A DNA stretch of 64,000 nt, taken from contig NZ_JBQHVU010000013.1 of the NCBI RefSeq assembly GCF_052064335.1, forward strand, positions 1 through 64,000, given 5' to 3'. The notes beneath the pieces are model-generated. The model had not been told where the DNA came from. It searched no databases and saw only the letters and a program-made list of their open reading frames with translations. Both the position numbers and the translations under genes were made by a program. The DNA comes from Weimeria sp002480925 (GTDB lineage Bacteria; Bacillota; Clostridia; Lachnospirales; Lachnospiraceae). Positions 35,916 through 44,308 of the stretch are shown one piece after another; position 1 is the stretch's first letter, and the number at the start of each line of letters is the position of its first letter.

Positions 35916-36145
35916 TTGTCCTCTATATCCACATAGACCTTTTTATCAGTCTCTGTTGCAGCTGCCTTTACTACTGTTCTTATGGCTTTAGCTATCCTTC
36001 CCTGCTTCCCAATGACTTTACCCATATCGGAAGGCGCTACAGAAAGCACAAGCCTTACCACATTATCCTCATCTGTCTCCTTTACACAGACAGAACCGGG
36101 ATCATCAACAAGGGCTTTTGCTATTACCTCAACTAATTCCTTCAT
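35912..36145 (-). CDS. khpA: KH-domain RNA-binding protein KhpA
   Basis: 77 residues forming one KH domain with the GxxG loop in DMGKVIGKQGRIAKAI. KhpA partners KhpB/EloR in RNA binding and cell-elongation control in Bacillota. It occupies its normal place between rpsP and rimM. Confidence 0.94.
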   Translation of the reverse strand: MKELVEVIAKALVDDPGSVCVKETDEDNVVRLVLSVAPSDMGKVIGKQGRIAKAIRTVVKAAATETDKKVYVDIEDK

Positions 36146-36169
36146 ATACGATCTCCCATGAAGCAGGTA

Positions 36170-36412
36170 TTATTTCTCGATTCCGGCGTTCTTGAAAAGT
36201 CTTGAAACTGTTGCTGTTGGCTGAGCACCGTTAGCAAGCCACTTCTTGGCAAGATCAGCATCGATATTTACTGCTGCCGGCTCCTGATTCGGATCATAGG
36301 TTCCGATCTGCTCGATGAAGCGTCCATCTCTTGGAGAAGATGATTCTGCAGCAATGATTCTGTAGAAAGGAGTCTTCTTCTTACCAATTCTTGTGAGTCT
36401 TAACTTTACCAT
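36170..36412 (-). CDS. rpsP: 30S ribosomal protein S16
   Basis: 80 residues starting MVKLRLTRIGKKKTPFYRII, the universal S16 N-terminus, and full length. It follows ffh by 66 bases and precedes khpA. Confidence 0.99.
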   Translation of the reverse strand: MVKLRLTRIGKKKTPFYRIIAAESSSPRDGRFIEQIGTYDPNQEPAAVNIDADLAKKWLANGAQPTATVSRLFKNAGIEK

Positions 36413-36478
36413 TTTGTTCCTCCATTTTCTGGTTAAATATATAGTTTAAGGCGCGTGATCATGCGTCTATAACCCGTA

Positions 36479-37840
36479 TCAGATCTTGAAAGGCATCTTT
36501 CCTAATCCTAAATGACGTCTGCCCTTCATAAGCCCCGGCATCTTTTTCATAAGCTTTGCCGATTCATTGAACTGCTTTATGAAACGATTCACCTCAGCTA
36601 TATCAAGTCCTGCTCCCCTTGCTATCCTGTTCTTTCTCTGGACAGTAATGAGCTTGGGGTTTTCTCTCTCCTCAGGTGTCATCGACATGATGATGGCCTC
36701 TGTATGAGCAAGCTTCTTGTCATCTATAGCATCTTTCACCTGATCCATCTGACTTGATGAAAGTCCCATGCCAGGGATCATACCAAGCAGGCTTCCTATA
36801 CCACCCATCTTTTTCATCTGTGACATGGATGCGAGATAGTCGTTGAAATCGAAGCTTCCCTTCTTGAAGGCCTTCTGGCTCAGCTTCTTTGCTTCCTCCT
36901 GATCGAAGGAATCCTGAGCCTTCTCGATAAGGGTAAGCATATCTCCCATACCAAGGATACGGCTTGCCATCCTGTCAGGATGAAATGCCTCAAGATCAGA
37001 CAGCTTCTCACCCATTCCGACATACAGGATAGGCTTTCCAGTGACTGCCCTGATAGAAAGAGCAGCACCTCCTCTGGTATCTCCATCGAGCTTTGTCAGT
37101 ATGACTCCGTCGATACCTATCTGATCATTAAACGAACTGGCGACATTGACAGCATCCTGTCCTGTCATCGCATCGACTACCAGGATAGTCTGGTGAACCT
37201 CAACCGCTTCCTTGATATCGCACAGTTCCTTCATCATATCATCATCCACATGAAGACGTCCTGCTGTATCAAGTATCACGACATTCTGATTATTGGACCG
37301 GGCATGGGAAATGGCCGCCTTTGCTATATCTACAGGTGAATTATCACTTCCCATTGAGAATACAGGCACGTCCTGCTTCTCTCCGTTTACCTTCAGCTGA
37401 TCTATGGCTGCAGGCCTGTATACATCACAGGCAACCAGCAGGGGACGCTTGCCCTTCAGCTTCATCTTTCCTGCAAGCTTGGCTGTCGTCGTAGTCTTAC
37501 CAGCTCCCTGAAGTCCGCACATCATAATGACTGTTATGGCCTGTCCCGGCTGATAGCTTATCTCTGTTATCTCAGATCCCATCAGGGATGTGAGCTCCTC
37601 ATCCACTATCTTGATAACGGTCTGGGCAGGATTAAGGCCTCCTAAGACCTCATCTCCGACACAGCGTTCCTTGACCTTATTGATGAATCCCTTTACTACC
37701 TTGAAGTTTACATCGGCCTCAAGTAGAGCAAGCTTCACCTCCCTCAAGGCATTGGTGACGTCCTTCTCAGAAAGACGGCCCTTGCCTCTTAAGCCTCTGA
37801 ATACATTCTGAAGTTTCTCGCTAAGACTGTCAAAAGCCAT
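36479..37840 (-). CDS. ffh: Signal recognition particle protein Ffh
   Basis: This SRP54 GTPase targets membrane proteins during translation. The 453 residues have the N domain, G domain with GLQGAGKTTTTAKLA and DTAGR, and a Met-rich M domain (SMSQMKKMGGIGSLLGMIPGM). It is preceded by ylxM as usual. Confidence 0.98.
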   Translation of the reverse strand: MAFDSLSEKLQNVFRGLRGKGRLSEKDVTNALREVKLALLEADVNFKVVKGFINKVKERCVGDEVLGGLNPAQTVIKIVDEELTSLMGSEITEISYQPGQAITVIMMCGLQGAGKTTTTAKLAGKMKLKGKRPLLVACDVYRPAAIDQLKVNGEKQDVPVFSMGSDNSPVDIAKAAISHARSNNQNVVILDTAGRLHVDDDMMKELCDIKEAVEVHQTILVVDAMTGQDAVNVASSFNDQIGIDGVILTKLDGDTRGGAALSIRAVTGKPILYVGMGEKLSDLEAFHPDRMASRILGMGDMLTLIEKAQDSFDQEEAKKLSQKAFKKGSFDFNDYLASMSQMKKMGGIGSLLGMIPGMGLSSSQMDQVKDAIDDKKLAHTEAIIMSMTPEERENPKLITVQRKNRIARGAGLDIAEVNRFIKQFNESAKLMKKMPGLMKGRRHLGLGKMPFKI

Positions 37841-37859
37841 AAATAATCCTCAAATAGCG

Positions 37860-38177
37860 TTATTGCAAAAGCTTTAGTATCTCTCCCGCCTTGCTGTGGC
37901 AGGTGTCAATATCAGTTGATGAAACTATATCATCTGCAAGTGTCCTGACTCTTCTGTGAAGAGAAAGAAGCCCGAGCCTTTTCTCATAATCCAGCAGATT
38001 TCTTGTAGCTCTGTGGATAGTCTCACTGATTCCCTGCCTTGTCATATCAAACTCCTCTGACATCTCAGAAAGTGACAGATCCTCATAGGCATAGGCCCTG
38101 TAAATATCCTTTTGCTTTTCTGAAAGGAGATCGCCGTAGAAATCAAAGAGCAATCCATCCCGAACCTTTTCTTCCAT
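37860..38177 (-). CDS. ylxM: SRP-associated helix-turn-helix protein YlxM
   Basis: 105 residues. A sigma-70 region-4-like helix-turn-helix (LSLSEMSEEFDMTRQGISETIHRA) follows the family N-terminus GLLFDFYGDLLSEKQ. YlxM modulates SRP activity in streptococci. The ATG at 38177 lies only 10 bases beyond the -10 box (38188-38193) and no ribosome-binding sequence precedes it, so its mRNA is probably leaderless. It heads the housekeeping block. Confidence 0.92.
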   Translation of the reverse strand: MEEKVRDGLLFDFYGDLLSEKQKDIYRAYAYEDLSLSEMSEEFDMTRQGISETIHRATRNLLDYEKRLGLLSLHRRVRTLADDIVSSTDIDTCHSKAGEILKLLQ

Positions 38178-38187
38178 AACGGAAAGT

Positions 38188-38216
38188 ATTATACTATCTA
38201 TTGTCTACGGTGTCAA
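38188..38216 (-). promoter_or_regulatory. Perfect consensus promoter of ylxM-ffh block
   Basis: TTGACA (38211-38216), exactly 17 bases, then TATAAT (38188-38193) on the minus strand. Transcription would start near 38181, about four bases before the ylxM ATG. Confidence 0.85.
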
Positions 38217-38233
38217 GCTTTTTTGTTGACAGC

Positions 38234-38262
38234 TTGAATAAGTTAAAAAAATAGGTTAGAAT
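38234..38262 (+). promoter_or_regulatory. Promoter of the J-domain gene
   Basis: TTGAAT (38234-38239), a 17-base spacer and TAGAAT (38257-38262) on the plus strand, 50 bases before the ATG at 38314. It is divergent from the ylxM promoter, with -35 boxes 18 bases apart. Confidence 0.6.
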
Positions 38263-38313
38263 ATGAATCATTCATGTATATTTACGCAAACAAAGAGGCA
38301 TGGTGACTAACGA

Positions 38314-39684
38314 ATGGCTAAAGACCCAGAAGCAGATACAGATCTGAAATATTCAATGCTGATCGACAGGATCAGATCGGATTTCTCAATGGATTTCCTG
38401 CGCGAGGAAATAAGGCTCTATTCTGCTCTCTCGAGCAAGCCTATGCTAACTCTGGGAGAAAGCTATCTCCTTATCTGCCTGGCAAACAGGCTTCAGGATA
38501 TGAGAGCCATAAAGCTTATCAGTCGTATAAGGGATCAGTTGTCCCTCCCCCAGATCCAGCTTGCCAGATACATAGAATGCCGGAGCGCAAGGGAGAGAAT
38601 GGATGAGGCTCTCTGCCGGATCTCAAAGGGTCTTCTTCCCTCCGAGCTCTATCTCGGCCTTAAGGATGATCTGGGGCTTGACTGTCTGCACTATGCCATA
38701 ATCCTCGAGGAAAAGGAACTGGCCACGACCCTTATGTCGATGAAATACTGGGGAAAGGGCGAACCGGTCTCGTCTGTAGGTGCCTGCAACGCCTTTTACA
38801 GCTATTTCTTTCTGGCTTCGATACATTTTACCGATACTATATTCCTAAAGCAGGTATTTCTTGAGACATCAAGCAGTGCGAGTGCCTGCGTAGCGGTATC
38901 CAGACGTATAAGGAGTCTTACTGATATAGCTTCGTCCCGGCTAATACATGTCAACAGCCGGATCTCTATGAATACGGACCTTAAGGAAGCGGCCTTTCAT
39001 AAGGGGGATACAGAGGAATTCCTACGGCTTGAGGCCTGTCTGGATGATCTGCTTGAGGAAAAGCATGACCTGATCCTTGAGTCTGAGTATCTGGACAGAT
39101 GGAAAAAACAGAACTACAGAGACATCAATGATATCTTCTCTGCCTCCCTTGCCGATGCAAAAAGAGAGGCCAGTGCCTTAAAATCCGGCAGACATCCATT
39201 AGCTCCCTTCCTTTTCAGAATCTTAGGAAGCCCTGATGATTTCCTCTCATATCATGCAAGGCCTGCGGAGGATTCATATCTTATAAGCTACAGGCATCTC
39301 AGCTTCCTTGGTGAGTATATATGCGACAGGTCTCTCTCCTGCATAAGCTTCAGGGAAATAGCTGATGGTGAGAAAAGAGAACGCTTCCGTATTTTCTCCG
39401 GATCTGACAAGCTATATAAAAACCCCTGGCTTGAAAGCTCATCCGAAAAAAAGGAAAACAAAAAGGAAAATACATCCGAAAAGAGCACTGATAACAGGGA
39501 AAACGATATCAGGATACGCTTCTTCTCAAAGGATGCCATATATGACAGGAATATACTGAGGAAGGAATACCATATACTGATAAAGCAGTATCATCCTGAT
39601 GAAACCGGCAGAGATGAAAGCGGGATTATACTGCGTGAAATAATAGAAGAAAAAAACATGATCCTGGGTCTTAAAAAACGCTGA
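38314..39684 (+). CDS. Helical protein with C-terminal J-like domain
   Basis: 456 residues, one of only two plus-strand genes. The first 420 residues look mostly helical with no membrane segment. The C-terminus (about 410-456) has LRKEYHILIKQYHPDETG followed by a helix, matching the HPD motif and flanking helices of DnaJ domains. A J domain at the C-terminus suggests an Hsp70 co-chaperone that binds clients with its N-terminal part. A short out-of-frame ORF (38300-38347) overlaps the start and sits closer to the AGAGG site than the ATG does. Confidence 0.7.
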   Translation: MAKDPEADTDLKYSMLIDRIRSDFSMDFLREEIRLYSALSSKPMLTLGESYLLICLANRLQDMRAIKLISRIRDQLSLPQIQLARYIECRSARERMDEALCRISKGLLPSELYLGLKDDLGLDCLHYAIILEEKELATTLMSMKYWGKGEPVSSVGACNAFYSYFFLASIHFTDTIFLKQVFLETSSSASACVAVSRRIRSLTDIASSRLIHVNSRISMNTDLKEAAFHKGDTEEFLRLEACLDDLLEEKHDLILESEYLDRWKKQNYRDINDIFSASLADAKREASALKSGRHPLAPFLFRILGSPDDFLSYHARPAEDSYLISYRHLSFLGEYICDRSLSCISFREIADGEKRERFRIFSGSDKLYKNPWLESSSEKKENKKENTSEKSTDNRENDIRIRFFSKDAIYDRNILRKEYHILIKQYHPDETGRDESGIILREIIEEKNMILGLKKR

Positions 39685-39704
39685 TATGATCATATCAGCG
39701 TTTT
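39675..39704. terminator. 30-bp perfect palindrome, bidirectional terminator
   Basis: Positions 39675-39704 read identically on both strands, with four A at one end and four T at the other. The stop codon of the J-domain gene (39682-39684) and that of recX (39690-39692) both lie inside it. It should end transcription of both convergent genes. Confidence 0.85.
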
Positions 39705-40289
39705 AATAGTCTGATAATCATATCCCCTGCCCATAAGAAACCTAATTATCCTGGCCTTGTCCTGCTGACTGGCAGTATCCTTGTCATAGTGCTTCTTCGA
39801 AAGCAATAGCTTTATCTTATCCTCCTCGGGAATAAGCTCCGCCTCGGACAGACATTCCTCTATAAGCTCTCTTGCTACTCCCTTCCTCAGAAGATCATTA
39901 AAAAGACGTCTCCTGCTCTTCTTCTCCTGATTGAAATATATATAATTCTCAGTATAACGGCGGTCATCAATATATCCATATGAAGCAGCATATTCTGCTG
40001 CCAGAGCAGCTACATCCGGCGGGTATCCGCCAGATATCAGCTTGTCAGTGACATCAGCCATTGTACGGTCCTGCTTCTCGAGAAGATGCAGGACCCTTTT
40101 CTTTGCTCTGGGGAGCAGGATAGTATCCTTTATCTGCTGATAGTAATCCTCATCTATGAAGGCAGAAGTCCTTAGCTCTGGATGCTTCACAAGCTCACCT
40201 GCATAAAGTACAAACGATTCCCTTGTATCAAGAGTAATCCTTCTCCTGCTCTTCGAGGAAGGAAGGGGCTCGATGCTTATTATCTGCAT
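39690..40289 (-). CDS. recX: Regulatory protein RecX
   Basis: RecX binds and limits RecA filaments. The 199 residues contain repeated three-helix units (VLHLLEKQDRTMADVTDKLI, YIDDRRYTENYI). It follows recA by 18 bases, the standard arrangement, and is presumably under the same SOS-type control. It converges on the J-domain gene. Confidence 0.94.
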   Translation of the reverse strand: MQIISIEPLPSSKSRRRITLDTRESFVLYAGELVKHPELRTSAFIDEDYYQQIKDTILLPRAKKRVLHLLEKQDRTMADVTDKLISGGYPPDVAALAAEYAASYGYIDDRRYTENYIYFNQEKKSRRRLFNDLLRKGVARELIEECLSEAELIPEEDKIKLLLSKKHYDKDTASQQDKARIIRFLMGRGYDYQTIKTLI

Positions 40290-40307
40290 TCTCCTATGCC
40301 CTTTCCA

Positions 40308-41381
40308 TTACGAGTCTGCCCCTGCGTCCTTATCTGTATCCTCCGGGGAAGTGGCCGCCGACTGTGCTCCTTCGTCATCAAGGCCGTAATGCGCTCTGAT
40401 CTGATGCTCGACAGTGCTTTCTATATCAGGATGATCCGAAAGAAAAGCCTTGGCATTCTCTCTTCCCTGACCTATCTTCTCTCCCTTATAGGAGTACCAG
40501 GCGCCGGACTTATTTATGATATCGAGATCAGAGGCCAGATCGAGTATATCTCCCTCCTTTGATATGCCCTTTCCGAACATGATGTCAAACTCTGCTTCCT
40601 TGAACGGAGGAGCGACCTTGTTCTTTACTACCTTGACTCTGGTCCTGTTTCCGATCACCTCTCCCTGCTGCTTGAGTGCCTCTATACGACGTACATCGAG
40701 CCTGACTGATGCATAGAACTTAAGAGCTCTTCCTCCTGTCGTAGTCTCAGGGTTCCCGAACATCACGCCTATCTTCTCACGAAGCTGATTGATAAAGATC
40801 ACTATGCAGTTGCTCCGGCTTATGGCTGAGGTCAGCTTGCGGAGTGCCTGGGACATAAGTCTGGCCTGCAGACCCACATGGGAATCTCCCATATCGCCCT
40901 CTATCTCTGCCTTAGGAACCAGGGCTGCAACAGAGTCTACTACTATGATATCAACCGCTCCGCTCCTGACCATGGTCTCTGTGATCTCAAGAGCCTGCTC
41001 TCCACTGTCCGGCTGTGAAATATACAGATTGTCTATATCAACTCCAATGCTTCTGGCATAGACCGGATCTAGCGCATGCTCTGCATCGACAAATCCGGCT
41101 ATACCGCCCCTCTTCTGTGTTTCTGCGACGCAATGCAGGGCAAGCGTCGTCTTACCTGAGGACTCAGGTCCGTAGATCTCTATGATCCTTCCCTTAGGAA
41201 GACCACCCTGTCCTAGTGCTATATCAAGACTTATCGAGCCTGTCGGTATGGTCTCCACCTTCATCTGTGAGGAGCTGTCGCCAAGTCTCATGATAGAACC
41301 TCTGCCGTACTGCTTCTCGATCTGTGATATTGCGGCATCAAGTGCCTTCAGCTTCTCATCCTTCTTGTCATCCTTTGCCAT
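40308..41381 (-). CDS. recA: Recombinase RecA
   Basis: This strand-exchange ATPase is also the SOS co-protease. The 357 residues contain Walker A GPESSGKTTLALH, Walker B VDIIVVDSVAALVP and a DNA-binding loop GGRALKFYASVR. The acidic C-terminal tail carries DTDKDAGADS. Expression is probably repressed by LexA through the box at 41423-41436. Confidence 0.99.
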   Translation of the reverse strand: MAKDDKKDEKLKALDAAISQIEKQYGRGSIMRLGDSSSQMKVETIPTGSISLDIALGQGGLPKGRIIEIYGPESSGKTTLALHCVAETQKRGGIAGFVDAEHALDPVYARSIGVDIDNLYISQPDSGEQALEITETMVRSGAVDIIVVDSVAALVPKAEIEGDMGDSHVGLQARLMSQALRKLTSAISRSNCIVIFINQLREKIGVMFGNPETTTGGRALKFYASVRLDVRRIEALKQQGEVIGNRTRVKVVKNKVAPPFKEAEFDIMFGKGISKEGDILDLASDLDIINKSGAWYSYKGEKIGQGRENAKAFLSDHPDIESTVEHQIRAHYGLDDEGAQSAATSPEDTDKDAGADS

Positions 41382-41417
41382 GTCTGTACTCCGTTTCGAA
41401 AAAATGTTTGTGATTTA

Positions 41418-41446
41418 ATAATAGAACATATTGTCGTTTATGTCAA
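41418..41446 (-). promoter_or_regulatory. recA promoter
   Basis: TTGACA (41441-41446), a 17-base spacer and TATTAT (41418-41423) on the minus strand. The spacer is occupied by the LexA-like box. Confidence 0.7.
41423..41436 (-). promoter_or_regulatory. LexA (SOS) box in recA promoter
   Basis: CGACAATATGTTCT on the minus strand matches 11 of 14 positions of the Gram-positive SOS box CGAACATATGTTCG and lies between -35 and -10. Bound LexA would block RNA polymerase. The call rests on both sequence and position. Confidence 0.6.
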
Positions 41447-41472
41447 GTGTCAATGTCATTATATCATTGATG

Positions 41473-41505
41473 AAAAAACCACGGCAATCGATCCGCCGCG
41501 GTTTT
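41473..41505 (-). terminator. Terminator of the prfC operon
   Basis: The stem pairs 41476-41485 with 41495-41504, with one A-C mismatch. T-runs occur on the minus side (41473-41478) and, shorter, on the plus side. It stands 58 bases after the prfC stop and before the recA promoter. Confidence 0.8.
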
Positions 41506-41562
41506 AATGATCATTTAATAAAATTCATGGCCTGTTTATCTTTGTAAACAGATATTAACAGA

Positions 41563-43164
41563 TCAGTATTCGATATCCTCCGCTCCAAACTCGGCCAGTT
41601 CAAGTCCCTTGTTTCTCTCCTCGACCATGCCAATGCTCCATTCATTTACGAACAGAAGCAAAGGTCTGCCCTTTAAGTCCTTGACCTTCTTCATATCGGA
41701 GGTTCCGTTTATAGAATCCATATCGTAATCCTTGTTCTCGACCCAGCGGACATACTCATATGGGAGATTCTCCATAATGATATCTACCTTGTATTCATTC
41801 TCCAGACGGAACTTCAGCACATCGAACTGCAGCATTCCCACTACTCCGACTATTATCTCCTCCATTCCGCTATCGTACTCCTGGAATATCTGGATGGCTC
41901 CCTCCTGGGCTATCTGCATTATGCCCTTTGTAAACTGCTTCCGCTTCATCGTATCCACCTGACGGACACGGCAGAAATGCTCCGGTGCAAAGGTCGGTAT
42001 ACCATCAAATCTGAAATGGTCCTTAGAGGTCGTAATGGTATCACCTATAGAATATATACCCGGATCAAAGATACCGATTATATCTCCGGCATAGGCCTCC
42101 TCTATCATCTTTCTTGATGAAGCCATCATCTGCTGGGGCTGCGACAGACGGACGTCCTTGCCCTCCTGGACATGGAAGGCAGTCATACCTGCTGTAAATT
42201 TCCCGGAGCAGATCCTCATGAAGGCTATCCTGTCACGGTGAGCCTTGTTCATATTTGCCTGAATCTTGAATACAAAGGCAGAAAACTCAGGGCTGTAGGG
42301 ATCTATGATACCGTGATCGCTCTTTCTAGGAAGCGGTGGGGTCGTCATCTGAAGGAAATGCGAAAGGAAGGTCTCAACTCCAAAATTGGTAAGAGCCGAT
42401 CCGAAGAAGACCGGAGTAAGCTCTCCCCGACTCACCTTTTCCTGATCAAAGGCTGCCCCGGCTCCGTCGAGAAGCTCCATCTCATCCATAAGGGCATCCC
42501 GTCTGTCCTCACCGATCGCAGCTACAAGCTTCTCATCATCGATCGGATAGTCCTTCTCCTCTCCCTCCTTAGTCCCTTTCATGGTATCTGAAAAGGTAAG
42601 GACCTTTCTGGTATTCCTGTCATAGACACCCTTGAATTCCTTACCGCTTCCAATAGGCCAGTTTATAGGACAGGTCGCAATGCCAAGCTCATTTTCAATA
42701 TCATCCATGAGCTCAAATGTATCCATGGCATCACGGTCCATTTTATTTATAAATGTAAAAATAGGTATATGACGCATCACGCATACTTTGAACAGTTTGC
42801 GTGTCTGAGGCTCGACCCCCTTCGCACCGTCGATAACCATGACAGCTGAATCAGCTGCCATCAGTGTTCGGTATGTATCCTCTGAGAAGTCCTGATGTCC
42901 AGGTGTATCAAGGATATTGATACACATACCCTGATATTCAAACTGCAGCACAGAGCTTGTAACAGAGATACCACGCTGCTTTTCTATTTCCATCCAGTCT
43001 GAAACTGCATGTCTGGCTGTCGCCTTTCCCTTTACAGATCCAGCCTCATTTATCTGTCCGCCATACAGGAGAAATTTCTCTGTAAGCGTTGTTTTTCCTG
43101 CATCAGGGTGAGAGATTATTGCAAATGTCCGTCTCTTTGTGATCTCATCCTTATATGTTCCCAC
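41563..43164 (-). CDS. prfC: Peptide chain release factor 3
   Basis: This translational GTPase recycles RF1/RF2. The 533 residues carry the P-loop SHPDAGKTTLTEK, switch DTPGHQDFSEDTYR and NKMDRD. RF3 length and KRRTFAIISHPDAGK distinguish it from EF-G and the tetracycline-resistance proteins. It begins with GTG 43164 behind GGAGG at five bases; no in-frame ATG fits. It follows the HD-GYP gene by 20 bases. Confidence 0.95.
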   Translation of the reverse strand: MGTYKDEITKRRTFAIISHPDAGKTTLTEKFLLYGGQINEAGSVKGKATARHAVSDWMEIEKQRGISVTSSVLQFEYQGMCINILDTPGHQDFSEDTYRTLMAADSAVMVIDGAKGVEPQTRKLFKVCVMRHIPIFTFINKMDRDAMDTFELMDDIENELGIATCPINWPIGSGKEFKGVYDRNTRKVLTFSDTMKGTKEGEEKDYPIDDEKLVAAIGEDRRDALMDEMELLDGAGAAFDQEKVSRGELTPVFFGSALTNFGVETFLSHFLQMTTPPLPRKSDHGIIDPYSPEFSAFVFKIQANMNKAHRDRIAFMRICSGKFTAGMTAFHVQEGKDVRLSQPQQMMASSRKMIEEAYAGDIIGIFDPGIYSIGDTITTSKDHFRFDGIPTFAPEHFCRVRQVDTMKRKQFTKGIMQIAQEGAIQIFQEYDSGMEEIIVGVVGMLQFDVLKFRLENEYKVDIIMENLPYEYVRWVENKDYDMDSINGTSDMKKVKDLKGRPLLLFVNEWSIGMVEERNKGLELAEFGAEDIEY

Positions 43165-43184
43165 TTGATCCTCCAGTAAATAGT

Positions 43185-44291
43185 CTATGATTCCAAAACT
43201 ATATTATTATATTGGAAATCATTGGCAAGGTCAAGTACCCTTCCTGTCTCTATCTCTACGACCTTTGGACGCATAGGATAATCCGGATTATTTGCCACGA
43301 CCTTGGCCAGAAGACCGTTTGAAAGCTTTACCACACTGTCCACCGGATAGAGTATCACGCTTTTGGAGAAGCATTCCAAGGCTTTGAAATCCAGATCATC
43401 TCCCATGGCAAGTATCATCTCCATTGCCTCACGCTGACTGAACGGTTCCTTGTATGGCCGCTTTGTCACAAGTGCATCATAGATATCCGCCACAGCGATT
43501 ATCTTTGGATAAAGGCCTATCTTATCCCCGTGTACTCCCATAGGATAGCCCTTCCCGGATATCTTTTCATGATGCTGCAGCACTCCTAATAGGACATCAG
43601 GAGAGAATTCATGCTTTTCCTTTAAGATATTGTATCCAAGAAGAGAATGCGACTTCATTATCTCAAACTCCTGATCGGTAAGCCTGGCCGGCTTGTTAAG
43701 GATCTCGTTCGGGATCTCTGACTTTCCCATATCATGTAAGAGCCCTGCCACAAGAAGCTCATGGAGCTGTTTGCGGTCAAGCCCGTATTTCTGTCCGATT
43801 ATGGCGGAGATGGTAGCCACATCGACAGAATGTCTGAATGTATACTCATCATTTGTCTTTATAGTGCGCACATCTATAGCGATCGAGCTGTTTGATAAGA
43901 TACATCTTGAAAGATCATCGGCAATACTATTCGTGGTCCTTGTGAAATCCTTGCTCTTATTGTCGTTGAACAGATATGCAACGCCCTGCCCGACTCTTTG
44001 CTTTACATCATTTGATATGCTTACCTTTGCCGGATCATCCTTATGATATTTTTCGATGACCTTCTTTGTGGCCTCTGGAATATTGATCTGCTCTTCTATC
44101 TCATCAGGGACGCCCTCATAGATATAGATACCCATTATCCCCCTCTGCTGGAGATATTCTATCTGGATATCATCAAGATAGGCTCCTTTCTTTATCATTG
44201 CCCTTCCCGTACGGTCAATGATAGTCTGATCGATCTTGTCTCCAGGGTGAACAGTCCTTGTGCTTACAAATCTTCTCCTGCCCATAAACAT
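43185..44291 (-). CDS. HD-GYP domain phosphodiesterase
   Basis: 368 residues. An N-terminal domain of about 130 residues precedes an HD-GYP domain: HSVDVATISAIIG, LLHDMGKSEIP, HHEKISGKGYP and DIYDALVTKRPY. Such enzymes usually degrade cyclic di-GMP, controlling motility versus attachment, which fits a host with CheV. No receiver or membrane segment is seen, so the input signal is unknown. Confidence 0.9.
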   Translation of the reverse strand: MFMGRRRFVSTRTVHPGDKIDQTIIDRTGRAMIKKGAYLDDIQIEYLQQRGIMGIYIYEGVPDEIEEQINIPEATKKVIEKYHKDDPAKVSISNDVKQRVGQGVAYLFNDNKSKDFTRTTNSIADDLSRCILSNSSIAIDVRTIKTNDEYTFRHSVDVATISAIIGQKYGLDRKQLHELLVAGLLHDMGKSEIPNEILNKPARLTDQEFEIMKSHSLLGYNILKEKHEFSPDVLLGVLQHHEKISGKGYPMGVHGDKIGLYPKIIAVADIYDALVTKRPYKEPFSQREAMEMILAMGDDLDFKALECFSKSVILYPVDSVVKLSNGLLAKVVANNPDYPMRPKVVEIETGRVLDLANDFQYNNIVLES

Positions 44292-44308
44292 CCACTCCCT
44301 GTTTACTT

